64,000 nt of DNA from assembly GCA_042408535.1 (NCBI GenBank), contig JBHORA010000076.1:1-64000 (forward strand), written 5' to 3'. How positions within the stretch are numbered: position 1 is the first letter of the stretch; every line of letters begins with the position of its first letter. Positions 1 to 8,719 of the stretch are shown piece after piece. The stretch is from BPIH01 sp042408535 (lineage in GTDB: Bacteria; Chloroflexota; Limnocylindria; Limnocylindrales; CSP1-4). The notes beneath the pieces are model-generated. The model did not search any database. It was not told the DNA's origin and worked only from the letters and a program-made list of their open reading frames with translations. The translations under genes were made by a program, and so were the position numbers.

Positions 1-186
1 GGTTGCTACCGTCGCCCGATGCCTCGACGGTCGTCAGCGGTCAGTTCGGTAGCGCGCCGCCGCCGACGCTCGTAAGCCCCGACGGATTGCCTGGATCGCC
101 GAGGTCGTCACAGCGGACCGACCGATTGGGGCCCGGCGGCCGAGCTTCGCGCGGCGCATTCCGCAGCTCCCGTCCGTCTTCGAGAC

Positions 187-1542
187 ATGTGGTCCCACCC
201 CTCCTCCAGCCAATCCGTCGGCTGCCCAGCCGGACCGATCCGGACGAGCGGTCGCGGGTTCCCTGGCGTCGTCCGCGTCGCCCTCGTCGCCCTCGTCCTC
301 GGGGCCTGCGCCGCCACCCCGTCGGGATTGGTCGAGTCCGTCGGCCCGAGCCAGGCCCCCGCACGTTCGAGCCAACCGTCCACCGGTTCGAGCCAACCCG
401 CGCCGTCGGGGATCGTGGCCTCGAGCCCTGGGACGGCGCCGTCGGCCTCCCCGACGTCGGAGCCAACGCCCACGGCCACTGGGTCGGGACCCTTCACCGC
501 GTGTGCCGCCTCGGTACTGGCGCGACTCAGCGAGGCGCAGCGGATCGGTCAGCTCTTCGCCGTCGGCCTGGCCGACAACGCCTTCGATGGCGAGGCCCGA
601 GAGGCCATCGAAACCGAGCATTTCGGATCCTGGTGGTTCACGAAGACGACCAACCTCGGCGCAGCCGCCATCCGTTCTGTGACGGACGCCATCCAGGGCG
701 AAATGTCGGAGGCGGCCACCGGCGGCGTCGGCTTCTTCGTAGCCGCCAACCAGGAAGGCGGCCAGATCCAGGCCCTGGCGGGGCCCGGGTTCGAGACGAT
801 CCCGGCCGCCCTCGAGCAGGGGACCTGGTCCGTGGCGACGCTTCGAGCCCGAGCGACCCGGTGGGGGCGCGAGCTCCTGGCCGCGGGCGTCAACCTCGAT
901 TTCGCTCCGGTCGCCGACGTCGTACCGAGCGAGAACGCCCAGACGAACGCCCCGATCGGTGCCCTCGAGCGGGAGTTCGGCTTCGAGCCGGACCGGGTGG
1001 CGAGCCACGTGGCCGCCTTCGCCGGGGGGATGGCCTCAGCGGGCGTCGTGACGACGGTCAAGCACTTCCCGGGACTGGGCAGGGTGGCCGAGAACACCGA
1101 CTTCGCGGCCGGTGTCGTCGACACGGTGACGACAGCCGACGATCCCTACCTCGCGCCCTTCCGACGCGGCGTCGAGGCGGGCGTCCCCGCCGTCATGGTC
1201 TCCCTCGCGACGTACGAGGCCATTGACCCGACGGCGATCGCCGCCTTCTCACCGTCGATCATCGGTGGACTCCTCCGAGACGACCTCGGCTTCGAGGGGC
1301 TCGTCCTCTCGGACAGCCTATCCGCCGAGGCGGTCGCCTCCATCCCGCCCGGGACCCGTGCCATTCGCTTCCTCGAAGCGGGTGGTGACGTCGTCGTCGT
1401 CCGGCCGGTGAGCGTTGCCGTCGAGATGGCGAGGGCGGTGGCGGCTCGGGCTGCGGAGCTGCCTTCGTTCCGGGTGCAGATCGACACCGCCGCCCTGCGC
1501 GTCCTGCGGGCGAAAGTGGCGGTCGGCCTCGTAGCGTGTTGA
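187..1542 (+). CDS. GH3-family lipoprotein (NagZ-like beta-N-acetylhexosaminidase fold)
   Basis: Glycoside hydrolase family 3 N-terminal domain protein, 451 aa, predicted to be exported and lipid-anchored. A hydrophobic stretch ends in the lipobox LGAC (Cys about 41). A Ser/Pro-rich linker follows to about residue 95, then a TIM-barrel with RIGQLF, the KHFPG motif and GFEGLVLSDSL, whose Asp (about 376) matches the family nucleophile. In NagZ the loop after KHFPGHG carries an Asp-x-His catalytic dyad. Here the loop reads KHFPGLG...NTDF, so the His is absent, which makes activity on muropeptides uncertain. The ATG start leaves about 25 residues before the signal hydrophobic core, and no better downstream start was seen. 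It stands alone before a minus-strand wall operon. The fold is confident; the substrate is inferred. Confidence 0.85.
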   Translation: MWSHPSSSQSVGCPAGPIRTSGRGFPGVVRVALVALVLGACAATPSGLVESVGPSQAPARSSQPSTGSSQPAPSGIVASSPGTAPSASPTSEPTPTATGSGPFTACAASVLARLSEAQRIGQLFAVGLADNAFDGEAREAIETEHFGSWWFTKTTNLGAAAIRSVTDAIQGEMSEAATGGVGFFVAANQEGGQIQALAGPGFETIPAALEQGTWSVATLRARATRWGRELLAAGVNLDFAPVADVVPSENAQTNAPIGALEREFGFEPDRVASHVAAFAGGMASAGVVTTVKHFPGLGRVAENTDFAAGVVDTVTTADDPYLAPFRRGVEAGVPAVMVSLATYEAIDPTAIAAFSPSIIGGLLRDDLGFEGLVLSDSLSAEAVASIPPGTRAIRFLEAGGDVVVVRPVSVAVEMARAVAARAAELPSFRVQIDTAALRVLRAKVAVGLVAC

Positions 1543-1851
1543 GGACGCCATCGGCGGAGCGACCGGGCCGAGAAGCCGAGGATGCGAACGGGGCGGTCGG
1601 CCCCGTGGCGCGTCGAGGCAGACGCTCGAGGCAGGTTGACGTCGTCGACCGTGCTCGGCGCGCTCCCAGCGTGAGCCGACGGTCATCGCGTGGCCGGAGG
1701 CAGACGCTCGGCGACGGCTAACCCCGTCCCGCCCACGTCCGAGGCTGCGGTCTCGAGGCTGACGGCGCGTCGACGATGACCGTCGAGTCGTGCGGTGCCT
1801 GCGAGCCTGCCGGTCGGCGGACGGCGGTCGTCCGCCGCTTGGGCGAGCCCC
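1543..1851. other. Intergenic region between convergent genes
   Basis: About 309 bp between the ends of the GH3 gene (plus strand) and the FemX-like gene (minus strand). It has some GC-rich dyads but no uridine-tract terminator and no coding frame that I can support. Confidence 0.4.
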
Positions 1852-3012
1852 TCAGCGCAATCTCCGGACGAGGCGCCAAAGGGCGCCGAGCCAGGGACTG
1901 CTCGACACCTCCTGGGCAGCAACGAAGGAGACCGGCCGCGCCCCGAAGCCCCGCTTGAATAGGTAGAGGTTCCAGAGGGGGTGCTCGGGGCCCTCCGGGA
2001 TCCCCGGCGCCCTAGGCGTGTCGACGCCGCCGAGATCGTAGGCCCGAAAGCCTGCCTCCGCCGCCCACCGGAGGATCGACCACTGGAGGAGGTGGTTCGC
2101 GTTCGTCTCGGCGAGGCGAGCGTCGTCGGCCGAGCCAGCCTGGTAGAGGTGCAGCCGATCCCCGCAGCGGAGGACGACGGCACCGACGTCGCGGCGCCCG
2201 TCGGGGCCGGCGAACCAAAGTCGGGCGTGGCCTGCCGCAAGGAGCGAGCGCCACTGGGCGATCTGGTACTCGCGGGCCCGGAGGACGATCCCCTCGCGGC
2301 GCGCCGTGGCGGCGAGGAGGTCCCACATCCTCGCCAAGGCTGCCTCGAGGGGACCGCCGAGCGTCGAGAGGTTGGCGAGGGTCGAGGAGCCGGCCTCGGC
2401 GGTATCGAGGGGGACGAGCTCGACGGTGACCCCGGCCCGTCGGGCGCGGTTGATGAGGTTGGCGGTGCTCTTGCGGAGGAGGCGATGCTGCTCGCGCTCG
2501 TCGGCCGCCAGGGGAACGAGCATCGCCGTCCGCGAGACTTGAATCGGCCGCGGGCTCGGGCGGAAGCCGGCCGAGGCGAGGGCCGCGGCCGCCGGCCCGC
2601 CGTCCTCCCAAAGCGGATCGACGGTCAGGGCGAGGGCACGCCGTCGACGGGCGAGGTCGACGAGGGCCCGGAGGAGGGTCGGCGCGCTCCGGTCGGTGTC
2701 GCCGAGGAGGATCGGGCCTCGGGGAGCATAGAGGATCGACCAGCGGCCGACGCGCCGCTCCTGGAGCGAGACGACCCCCAGCCAGCCGTCCGACGAGCCG
2801 GCGGCTCGGATCGCCAGGCGCCGGATCCGCCAGCCACCTTCGGCCTTCAGTGCACCCCAAGCGTGGGACTGGAAGGCATGGCCGCCTGGAGAGCGGACGG
2901 CGAGCTCGTCCCAGGCCGGCGCCGGCCAGTCCGTCGCGTCGACGACGTCGGCCGGAAGGATGCCGTCGAGCGTGCGAGGAGCCGTCGGTCGGCCTGCGTC
3001 CTCGTTCGTCAC
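1852..3012 (-). CDS. FemX/FemAB-family peptidoglycan bridge aminoacyltransferase
   Basis: Predicted 386-aa member of the Fem (GNAT-like) family, which adds amino acids from aminoacyl-tRNA to the lipid II stem peptide. Visible features are the N-terminal FQSHAWGALKAEGGW segment, LLRKSTANLINRARRAGV in the middle and the C-terminal region with NANHLLQWSILRWAAEAGFRAYDLGGVD and NLYLFKRGFG, typical of FemX/BacB-type proteins. The length fits the family (about 340-420 aa). Its ATG overlaps the murJ stop by 4 bp (ATGA), and it is the last gene of the pbp-murJ-femX operon. That context supports a role in peptidoglycan interpeptide synthesis. Which amino acid is added cannot be told from sequence alone. 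Confidence 0.85.
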   Translation of the reverse strand: MTNEDAGRPTAPRTLDGILPADVVDATDWPAPAWDELAVRSPGGHAFQSHAWGALKAEGGWRIRRLAIRAAGSSDGWLGVVSLQERRVGRWSILYAPRGPILLGDTDRSAPTLLRALVDLARRRRALALTVDPLWEDGGPAAAALASAGFRPSPRPIQVSRTAMLVPLAADEREQHRLLRKSTANLINRARRAGVTVELVPLDTAEAGSSTLANLSTLGGPLEAALARMWDLLAATARREGIVLRAREYQIAQWRSLLAAGHARLWFAGPDGRRDVGAVVLRCGDRLHLYQAGSADDARLAETNANHLLQWSILRWAAEAGFRAYDLGGVDTPRAPGIPEGPEHPLWNLYLFKRGFGARPVSFVAAQEVSSSPWLGALWRLVRRLR

Positions 3013-4601
3013 GGTCGCGGAGCGCCGTTCGTCGGCCAGCGGGCCGCAAGACGGCCGGGCAGGAGAGGACCCAGCTCGCCGAGCTCTGGGCTCGAGCGGA
3101 GCCGGGCGTAGGCGAGGTAACCGAGGGCTCCCGCCGCCGACGCGACGAACCCTCGCCCGAGCCAGACGATCGGGCCACCGAGGGCGTCGCCGACGAGGCC
3201 GACGAGGATCCGATCGACGGCGAGGACGATGGCACCTGCGAGGAGGGCGCCGACGGCGTGACCGAGACCCGACCGCAGGATCGGACCTTGGCGGAACCCG
3301 GGGGCGAGCCGTGTCATCCAGATCACGAGCAAGCCGACCTCGAGCCAGGCCCCGAGACCGATGGCGAGGGCGAGGCCTGGGGTCCCGAGGAGCTGAGCGA
3401 GGACGATGGCGGCCGGTACGTCGAGGGCGACGGCTGCCAATGCGGCGACCACCGGACGCAGGGTGTCGCGCCGAGCGTAGAAGGCCCGGGCGAGGACGGC
3501 GACAAGGGCCTCGGGGGTGAGGGCGAGGAGGAAGGCTTGCAGGGTCACGGCGGTCCGCTCGACGGCTGTCGGATCGAAGCGGCCGTAGCCAACGAGGAGC
3601 CGGACGAGGGGCTCGGCGAGGACCACCATCGCGACCGACAGCGGCAGCATGACGAAGAGGAGGAGCCGGAGCGAGCGCTCGAGGAGCTCGTGGTAGCGCT
3701 CGTTGGCTCCCCGAGCCTGGGCGGCGGCGAGCGACGGCAGGAGGATGATGCCGAGCGGCAACCCGATGAGCCCGACCGGGATCTGGAGGACCGTGAAGGC
3801 GACCGTGTAGACCGACACGGCCCCGGGCCCGAGGGCCGAGGCGAGGCTCGTGTTGACGAGAAAGACGACCTGGGTTGCCCCGAGGCCAAGGGCCCGGGGG
3901 ACGAGGAGCCTGACCGTCTCGCCGACGGCGGGGTCCCCCAGGTCGACAGCGACGAAGCGCCGCGCCCGGCCCACGAGCTGGGGGAGCTGGATCCCTAGGT
4001 GAGCCGCCGCTCCGACGACGACGGCGATGGCGACCCCGACGATCCCGAAGGGACCCGCGAGGAGGATCGCCCCGATGATGATGGCGGTGTTGTAGGCGAC
4101 CGGCGCGAGACCCGCGGCGAGGAAGCGTTCCTGGCTATTGAGGACTGCCGTGGCGACGGTCCCGAGGGTGAGGAGGACGGTCGAGAGGAGGAGGATTCGG
4201 GTGAGATCGGTGGCCATGGCTTGCTGCTCGGGCGGAAACCCGGGCCCGACGAGGGGCAGGATCGCCGGCGCAGCGATCGCAGCGCCGAGGGCCAGAAGGC
4301 CGACGACCCCAAAGACGAGGGCGGCGACGGAGCCGGCGACGCGCCAGGCGCGAGCCCCCTGGTCGGTGGCGAAGAGCCCGCTCAGGACTGGAACGAGGGC
4401 GGACGAGAGGGCGCCTGCCGCCGCCAGCTGGAAGACGGCGTCGGGGATCCGAAAGGCTGCGAAGAAGGCGTCGAGTTCCGGGCCGGCTCCGAACAGGGCG
4501 CCGATGACGGCGACGCGAACCCAGCCCGTGAGGCGCGAGGCGAGGAAGGCGAGGGCCAGGCCCAGGCCGGCCCTGGCCAGCGGCCGTCGGGCGGTACTCA
4601 T
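3009..4601 (-). CDS. murJ: Lipid II flippase MurJ (MviN)
   Basis: 530-aa polytopic membrane protein of the MOP superfamily. MurJ moves lipid II across the cytoplasmic membrane for peptidoglycan assembly. The N-terminus (LASRLTGWVRVAVIGALFGAG followed by LDAFFAAFRIPD) is the diagnostic MurJ start, and about 14 hydrophobic segments follow. The open frame continues far upstream, but the ATG at 4601 gives the canonical N-terminus and lies 23 bp after the PBP stop. The gene is in one operon with the class A PBP upstream and the FemX-like gene downstream, so polymerase, flippase and bridge enzyme are co-transcribed. High confidence. Confidence 0.95.
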   Translation of the reverse strand: MSTARRPLARAGLGLALAFLASRLTGWVRVAVIGALFGAGPELDAFFAAFRIPDAVFQLAAAGALSSALVPVLSGLFATDQGARAWRVAGSVAALVFGVVGLLALGAAIAAPAILPLVGPGFPPEQQAMATDLTRILLLSTVLLTLGTVATAVLNSQERFLAAGLAPVAYNTAIIIGAILLAGPFGIVGVAIAVVVGAAAHLGIQLPQLVGRARRFVAVDLGDPAVGETVRLLVPRALGLGATQVVFLVNTSLASALGPGAVSVYTVAFTVLQIPVGLIGLPLGIILLPSLAAAQARGANERYHELLERSLRLLLFVMLPLSVAMVVLAEPLVRLLVGYGRFDPTAVERTAVTLQAFLLALTPEALVAVLARAFYARRDTLRPVVAALAAVALDVPAAIVLAQLLGTPGLALAIGLGAWLEVGLLVIWMTRLAPGFRQGPILRSGLGHAVGALLAGAIVLAVDRILVGLVGDALGGPIVWLGRGFVASAAGALGYLAYARLRSSPELGELGPLLPGRLAARWPTNGAPRP

Positions 4602-4624
4602 CGGCCGAGCGCTCCTGCGGCCGG

Positions 4625-7522
4625 CTACGGGCAGCTCGCCTGGTTCGGCTTCTTCACCTGGAGGACGACCGAGCTTCCCGGGGGCACACTCGTCCCCGGT
4701 GCCGGCGATTGGCCGACGACCCTCCAGTCGGCACCCGCCCCCGGCGGATCGAGCACTGGCTGGAGGCCAGCGGCTGCCACCGCCGCAGCGGCCTCGACCG
4801 CCGTCAGGCAGGCGTACGAGCCGACGCTGACCGGCTCGGCGCTCGCGCCGGGGCTTGGACACGGCCCCAGGTTCGGGTCGCACGATGGTGGCGGGCTCGG
4901 CGACGGCAGGACGATCGGGCACGTCTCGGTCGGCGGCCACGGCGCTCCCCAGGTCGCTCCATAGGGGCGGAAGCTGCCGTTGTAGAAGTAGCTCGTCCGC
5001 GTCTTCCTCGGTCCGCCGGCTACCCCCGGACCGCGTTCGGCCCGTCGGACCCAGTCCCGATCGTAGCGTTGCCAGGTCGGGAAGGCGGCATCGATCGCCA
5101 CGAGAGCGTCCGGGTTGAGGAAGCCCCTCGTCTCCTTCGGGCCCGCGCAGCCGTCTTGCCAGAGGAGGCCCGTGGCGGCGTCGACGTCGACGGCGATCTT
5201 CGTGGTATCGACCTGCGTCGGCGCCGTGCCGGCGATGAAGATCTCCTTGACGGTCTTCGTCGAGAAGGGGCCCGGCAGCATGCCGCTGAAGGCGTCGACG
5301 GTGGCCTCGACGATCCCTCGCGGGCGGCGGAAGTCGACGATCGGTGTCCCCTTCGTGACCGCGTTCATGAACTCCTGCCAGAGGGGCGTCGGTGCCTCGA
5401 GGGAGAAGAGGCCCCCGGCTGGCGAGTTGTCGCTGTTGCCCATCCAGACGAGGGTGGCGATCGCTGGTGCCTTCGGGTCCTCGGGCGGTGCCACGTAGCC
5501 GACCGACATGAGGTCCTTCGTGTCGTTCGTCGTGCCGGTCTTGAGGGCTGCTGGGCGACGCCGCCCGCCGTCGGTGAGGCGCGCCTGGCCCCAATACGGG
5601 TTGACGGCCGGGTTCGTGTTCCCCGCGAGGATGTCGGTGATGATGTAGGCCGCCTGGGGACTGGCGACAGGTTCTCCCGTCGGGGGCCGATCGGTCGTTG
5701 GCCAGACGCGGTTCCCGGACGAGTCGTAGACCTCCAGGATCGTCCGGCGGGGCATGAGGACGCCACCGTTGGCGATGGCGCCGTAAGCGCCCAAGAGGTC
5801 GATCGGGTGGACCTCGAGGGTTCCGATGGCGATCGAGACGCCCGCCGGGTTCCGATCCTGCTGGAACTGGATCCCGAATCGCTGGGCGTTGGCGAAGACG
5901 TGATCGGGGCCGATCATGGCGGCGGCCTTGATGGCCGGGATGTTCAGGGAGAACTGGAGCGCCTGTCGGAGGCGGAGTGGCCCACGCTCGAGCCCGTCAG
6001 CGTCGGTCGGCGTGTAGCCGCCGCCGAAGTCGGTGACGACGTCCATGAAGGCCGTCGCCGCGGTCAGGATCCGGTCGTCGATGCCGGTGATGTAGTTGAT
6101 CGGCTTGAAGGCCGATCCCGGTTGGCGCCAGCCGTCGGCGAGGACGTCGAACTTCGGCTGGAACTGCTTCGTCGCCTTCGGGGCGTAGTAGTCGGCGCTG
6201 CCGACGTAGGCGAGGACGTCCCCGGTCCGGTAGTCGATGGCCGCCATCGCCCCGTTGTGGATCGAGGCGCCCCGGAGCTTCGTGATCCACGACCGGTTCG
6301 GCACCCCGACGCTCTTGAGGCAGGCGGGGGTGTCCTTCTGGTGGGGACAGATGACGGCCGCCTTCAGCCAGCGCTCGGCGGTCTGCTGCATGCCGAGGTC
6401 GAGGGTCGTCACGACCCGATACCCGCCGCTGTCGACGGCCGGGCAGCTGTCCGCCTGGGCGGTCCCGCAGAGGATGGCCCCGAGATCGTGACGGACCTGC
6501 CACACGAAGTGGGGGGCCTTCCAGACGGGCACCGTCTGGGGCGCCAGGATGACCGGTTCCAGCTTCGCCCGGTCGTAGTCGCTCGGCGAGTGTCGTGCCC
6601 CGGAGAGGACACTGCGGGTCTTCATGAGCTCGAGGATGTAGTTCCGGCGCTGGACGATCGGGGTATCGGCCGGCACGACGAGCTGGACCTTGTCGGGAGG
6701 GCAGGCGCCCTCGGCGTCGACCGGGACCGTACACTCTTCGACGGCGTTCTTGACGAGGTCGTACTGGGAGGGAGCCTGGGGAATGCCGGCCAGGATCGCG
6801 GCCTGGGCGAGGGTGAGGTCCTTGAGGTCCTTCCCGAAGTAGCTTCGGGCTGCGGCGGCGACGCCGTAGCTCTGGTTGCCGTAGTAGTTCGTGTTCAGGT
6901 AGTAGGTGATGATCCGCTCCTTCGCCGCCTCGACGGAGCCGTGCTCCTGGGTCAGGAGCTCCTGGGTGAGTCGGACTGCCTGCACGATCTCCTTGACCTT
7001 GCGCTCGTAGCGGGAGCCGGCAAGGACCTCTTCCGGCAGGAGGAGCTGGCGGACAAGCTGCTGGGTGATCGTCGAGGCGCCGCGCTCGTTGCCGCCGATG
7101 GTGCTGATCGCGGCCGAGACGATCCCGACGACGTCGAAGCCGGCGTTGTCCCAGAAGGTCTTGTCTTCGATGGCGGTCGTGGCGTCGAGGAGCTCCGGCG
7201 GAATCTCGTCGAAGGTGACGACCTCGCGCCGATCGGAGCCGAAGCGGGCCAGCTCGGTCTGGCCCGTCCGGTCGACGACGATCGTCTGCTGGGAGAAGCG
7301 GACGTTGTCGAGGGTCGTGACCGGGTCGGGGAGTCCGGCAACGATGTTGTTGTAGGCGACAGCGGCAACGGCGAGCCCGGCGAGGCCGAGGGTGACGAAG
7401 CTGCCGAAGAGCAACAGAGGGAGACCGATGGCGAAGGCGCGGAGGGCGCCGCGCCCGCCGCCGGGGTGCCGCAGCGATCCGTTCCGCCGTCGGCGCTGAC
7501 GCCGCACGAGGCTGGTCTGCAT
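4625..7522 (-). CDS. Class A penicillin-binding protein (PBP1a-like) with C-terminal PASTA-like domain
   Basis: 965-aa bifunctional peptidoglycan glycosyltransferase/transpeptidase. It has a short basic cytoplasmic tail and one TM segment at about 32-55. A GT51 domain follows with AIEDKTFW (catalytic Glu about 119; the usual His in EDxxFxxH is Asn), GASTITQQLVRQ and NTNYYGNQSYGVAAAARSYFGK. The transpeptidase motifs are SAFK (Ser about 470), SLN (about 525-527) and KTGT (about 661). The C-terminus after a Pro-rich linker looks like one PASTA repeat (AVEAAAAVAAAGLQPV...GSSVVLQV). The frame stays open beyond 7522, but the ATG there is the first start giving the normal short cytoplasmic tail. It is the first gene of the operon with murJ and femX. 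Confidence 0.95.
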   Translation of the reverse strand: MQTSLVRRQRRRRNGSLRHPGGGRGALRAFAIGLPLLLFGSFVTLGLAGLAVAAVAYNNIVAGLPDPVTTLDNVRFSQQTIVVDRTGQTELARFGSDRREVVTFDEIPPELLDATTAIEDKTFWDNAGFDVVGIVSAAISTIGGNERGASTITQQLVRQLLLPEEVLAGSRYERKVKEIVQAVRLTQELLTQEHGSVEAAKERIITYYLNTNYYGNQSYGVAAAARSYFGKDLKDLTLAQAAILAGIPQAPSQYDLVKNAVEECTVPVDAEGACPPDKVQLVVPADTPIVQRRNYILELMKTRSVLSGARHSPSDYDRAKLEPVILAPQTVPVWKAPHFVWQVRHDLGAILCGTAQADSCPAVDSGGYRVVTTLDLGMQQTAERWLKAAVICPHQKDTPACLKSVGVPNRSWITKLRGASIHNGAMAAIDYRTGDVLAYVGSADYYAPKATKQFQPKFDVLADGWRQPGSAFKPINYITGIDDRILTAATAFMDVVTDFGGGYTPTDADGLERGPLRLRQALQFSLNIPAIKAAAMIGPDHVFANAQRFGIQFQQDRNPAGVSIAIGTLEVHPIDLLGAYGAIANGGVLMPRRTILEVYDSSGNRVWPTTDRPPTGEPVASPQAAYIITDILAGNTNPAVNPYWGQARLTDGGRRRPAALKTGTTNDTKDLMSVGYVAPPEDPKAPAIATLVWMGNSDNSPAGGLFSLEAPTPLWQEFMNAVTKGTPIVDFRRPRGIVEATVDAFSGMLPGPFSTKTVKEIFIAGTAPTQVDTTKIAVDVDAATGLLWQDGCAGPKETRGFLNPDALVAIDAAFPTWQRYDRDWVRRAERGPGVAGGPRKTRTSYFYNGSFRPYGATWGAPWPPTETCPIVLPSPSPPPSCDPNLGPCPSPGASAEPVSVGSYACLTAVEAAAAVAAAGLQPVLDPPGAGADWRVVGQSPAPGTSVPPGSSVVLQVKKPNQASCP

Positions 7523-7650
7523 GCCAAGGAGGGACGATAGCACAGCCCTCGAGACGGCCCTCGATGGTGTCGGGCGGCTCGTGTCCGTCTCCGGGCCGAG
7601 CCTGATACGCTCACCGGGTCGGGGGCGGGCTACGCAGGAAGGAGGCGGCG

Positions 7651-7956
7651 ATGTTCTATACCCACGGCCGGTGGACGGTTCGAGCAGGACGGGAAGATGA
7701 GTTCGTCGCGCTGTGGCGGGCGTTCGCCGAGTGGGCTGCCGCCCACCTCCCGGACGCCCGATGGGCCGTTCTCTCGAGAAACCGCGATCGCCCGAACGAG
7801 TTCGTGAGCTTCGGCCCCTGGCCAACGCTCGAGGCGATCGACGACTTCCGGAGCCGACCCGAATTCGCCGCCGCCCTGGCCGGGATGCGGCCGCTCTTGG
7901 ACAGCGTTGAGACGGCGACCCTCGAGGAGGTCGTGGTCGTCGGCGAGCCGGGCTAG
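7651..7956 (+). CDS. ABM-domain (antibiotic biosynthesis monooxygenase-like) protein
   Basis: 101-aa dimeric alpha+beta-barrel fold protein, with FYTHGRWTVRAGREDEFVALWRAFAEW at the N-terminus and NEFVSFGPWPTLEAIDDFRSRPEF in the middle, as in stand-alone ABM proteins. A strong Shine-Dalgarno (GGAAGGAGG) precedes the ATG. Proteins of this family include small monooxygenases and heme-degrading enzymes, but many have no known role. No catalytic assignment can be made here. It lies divergent from the PBP gene and 121 bp upstream of the tetR start. Confidence 0.75.
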   Translation: MFYTHGRWTVRAGREDEFVALWRAFAEWAAAHLPDARWAVLSRNRDRPNEFVSFGPWPTLEAIDDFRSRPEFAAALAGMRPLLDSVETATLEEVVVVGEPG

Positions 7957-8046
7957 CCGGGCTCGGAGGGCGGGCAGCGTCGAGCCGGGGAGGTGGCGGG
8001 GCCCCGGCACCTCCGGGGGACAGGACGAATGGGTGGGCCGTCGACA

Positions 8047-8062
8047 GACCGACCGGTCGGTC
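8047..8062. promoter_or_regulatory. Perfect 16-bp palindrome, probable TetR operator
   Basis: GACCGACCGGTCGGTC is a perfect palindrome ending 15 bp before the GTG start of the TetR-family gene. Size and position fit an autoregulatory operator of a TetR dimer. As tetR is coupled to menF, repression here would also cover the men cluster (inference). Confidence 0.65.
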
Positions 8063-8077
8063 GGTAGACTGGTCGCC

Positions 8078-8719
8078 GTGACGGGCCAGTTCTCCGGGCG
8101 ATCCCTCGCTGAACGCTCCCGCCGCCGGCGAGAGCGGATCCTCGACGCGGCTGCCCACGTCTTCGGCCGGGCCGGCTACCGCGACGCCGCCGTCGACGAC
8201 ATCGCTCGCGAGGCGGAGACGAGCAAGGGTGGGATCTACTTCCACTTCCCGACGAAGGAGTCGATCTTCATCGAGCTCATCCGCTCGACGGCCGATCGAC
8301 TCCTGGCGAAGGTCGAACGCGAGGTGGCCCGCGAGAGCGACCCGGTCCTTCAGGCCGACGCGGCGATCCACACCGTCCTTCGGACCTTCGCCGGCCACCG
8401 CTCGATGGCCCGTCTCCTCCTCGTCGACGCCCTCGGCGCGGGGCGACCGTTCCGAGCCGAGCTCCTCCGCCTCCACGAACGGTTCGGTGACCTCATCGCC
8501 GGCTACCTCGAGCGGGCGGTCGCCGACGGGGTCATCGCGCCCCTTGACACGAGGGTCGCCGGGGCGGCCTGGTTCGGGGCGATCCACGAAGTCGTCCTCC
8601 GCTGGCTCGTCGCTGATCGGCCACCGCCTCTCGAGACCGCCTACCCAACCCTCCGTCTCGTCCTGTTGCGGAGCGTCGGCGTGCCCGAGGAACGGCTGGC
8701 GCAGCTGCCGGACCGATGA
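8078..8719 (+). CDS. TetR/AcrR-family transcriptional regulator
   Basis: 213 aa. The N-terminal helix-turn-helix is canonical: RRERILDAAAHVFGRAGYRDAAVDDIAREAETSKGGIYFHFPTKESIF. The helical C-terminal ligand-binding part cannot be assigned a ligand. The GTG at 8078 places the HTH near the N-terminus as usual; the open frame extends further upstream without family similarity. The stop codon overlaps the menF ATG (ATGA), so it is translationally coupled to menaquinone genes. A perfect palindrome sits directly before the start. A role in controlling the men operon is inferred from this arrangement only. Confidence 0.9.
   Translation: MTGQFSGRSLAERSRRRRERILDAAAHVFGRAGYRDAAVDDIAREAETSKGGIYFHFPTKESIFIELIRSTADRLLAKVEREVARESDPVLQADAAIHTVLRTFAGHRSMARLLLVDALGAGRPFRAELLRLHERFGDLIAGYLERAVADGVIAPLDTRVAGAAWFGAIHEVVLRWLVADRPPPLETAYPTLRLVLLRSVGVPEERLAQLPDR

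Noticed and set aside
360..410. tRNA T-arm-like GGTTCGAGCC
   Set aside because: It repeats within the Ser/Pro linker of the GH3 gene and no cloverleaf can be drawn.
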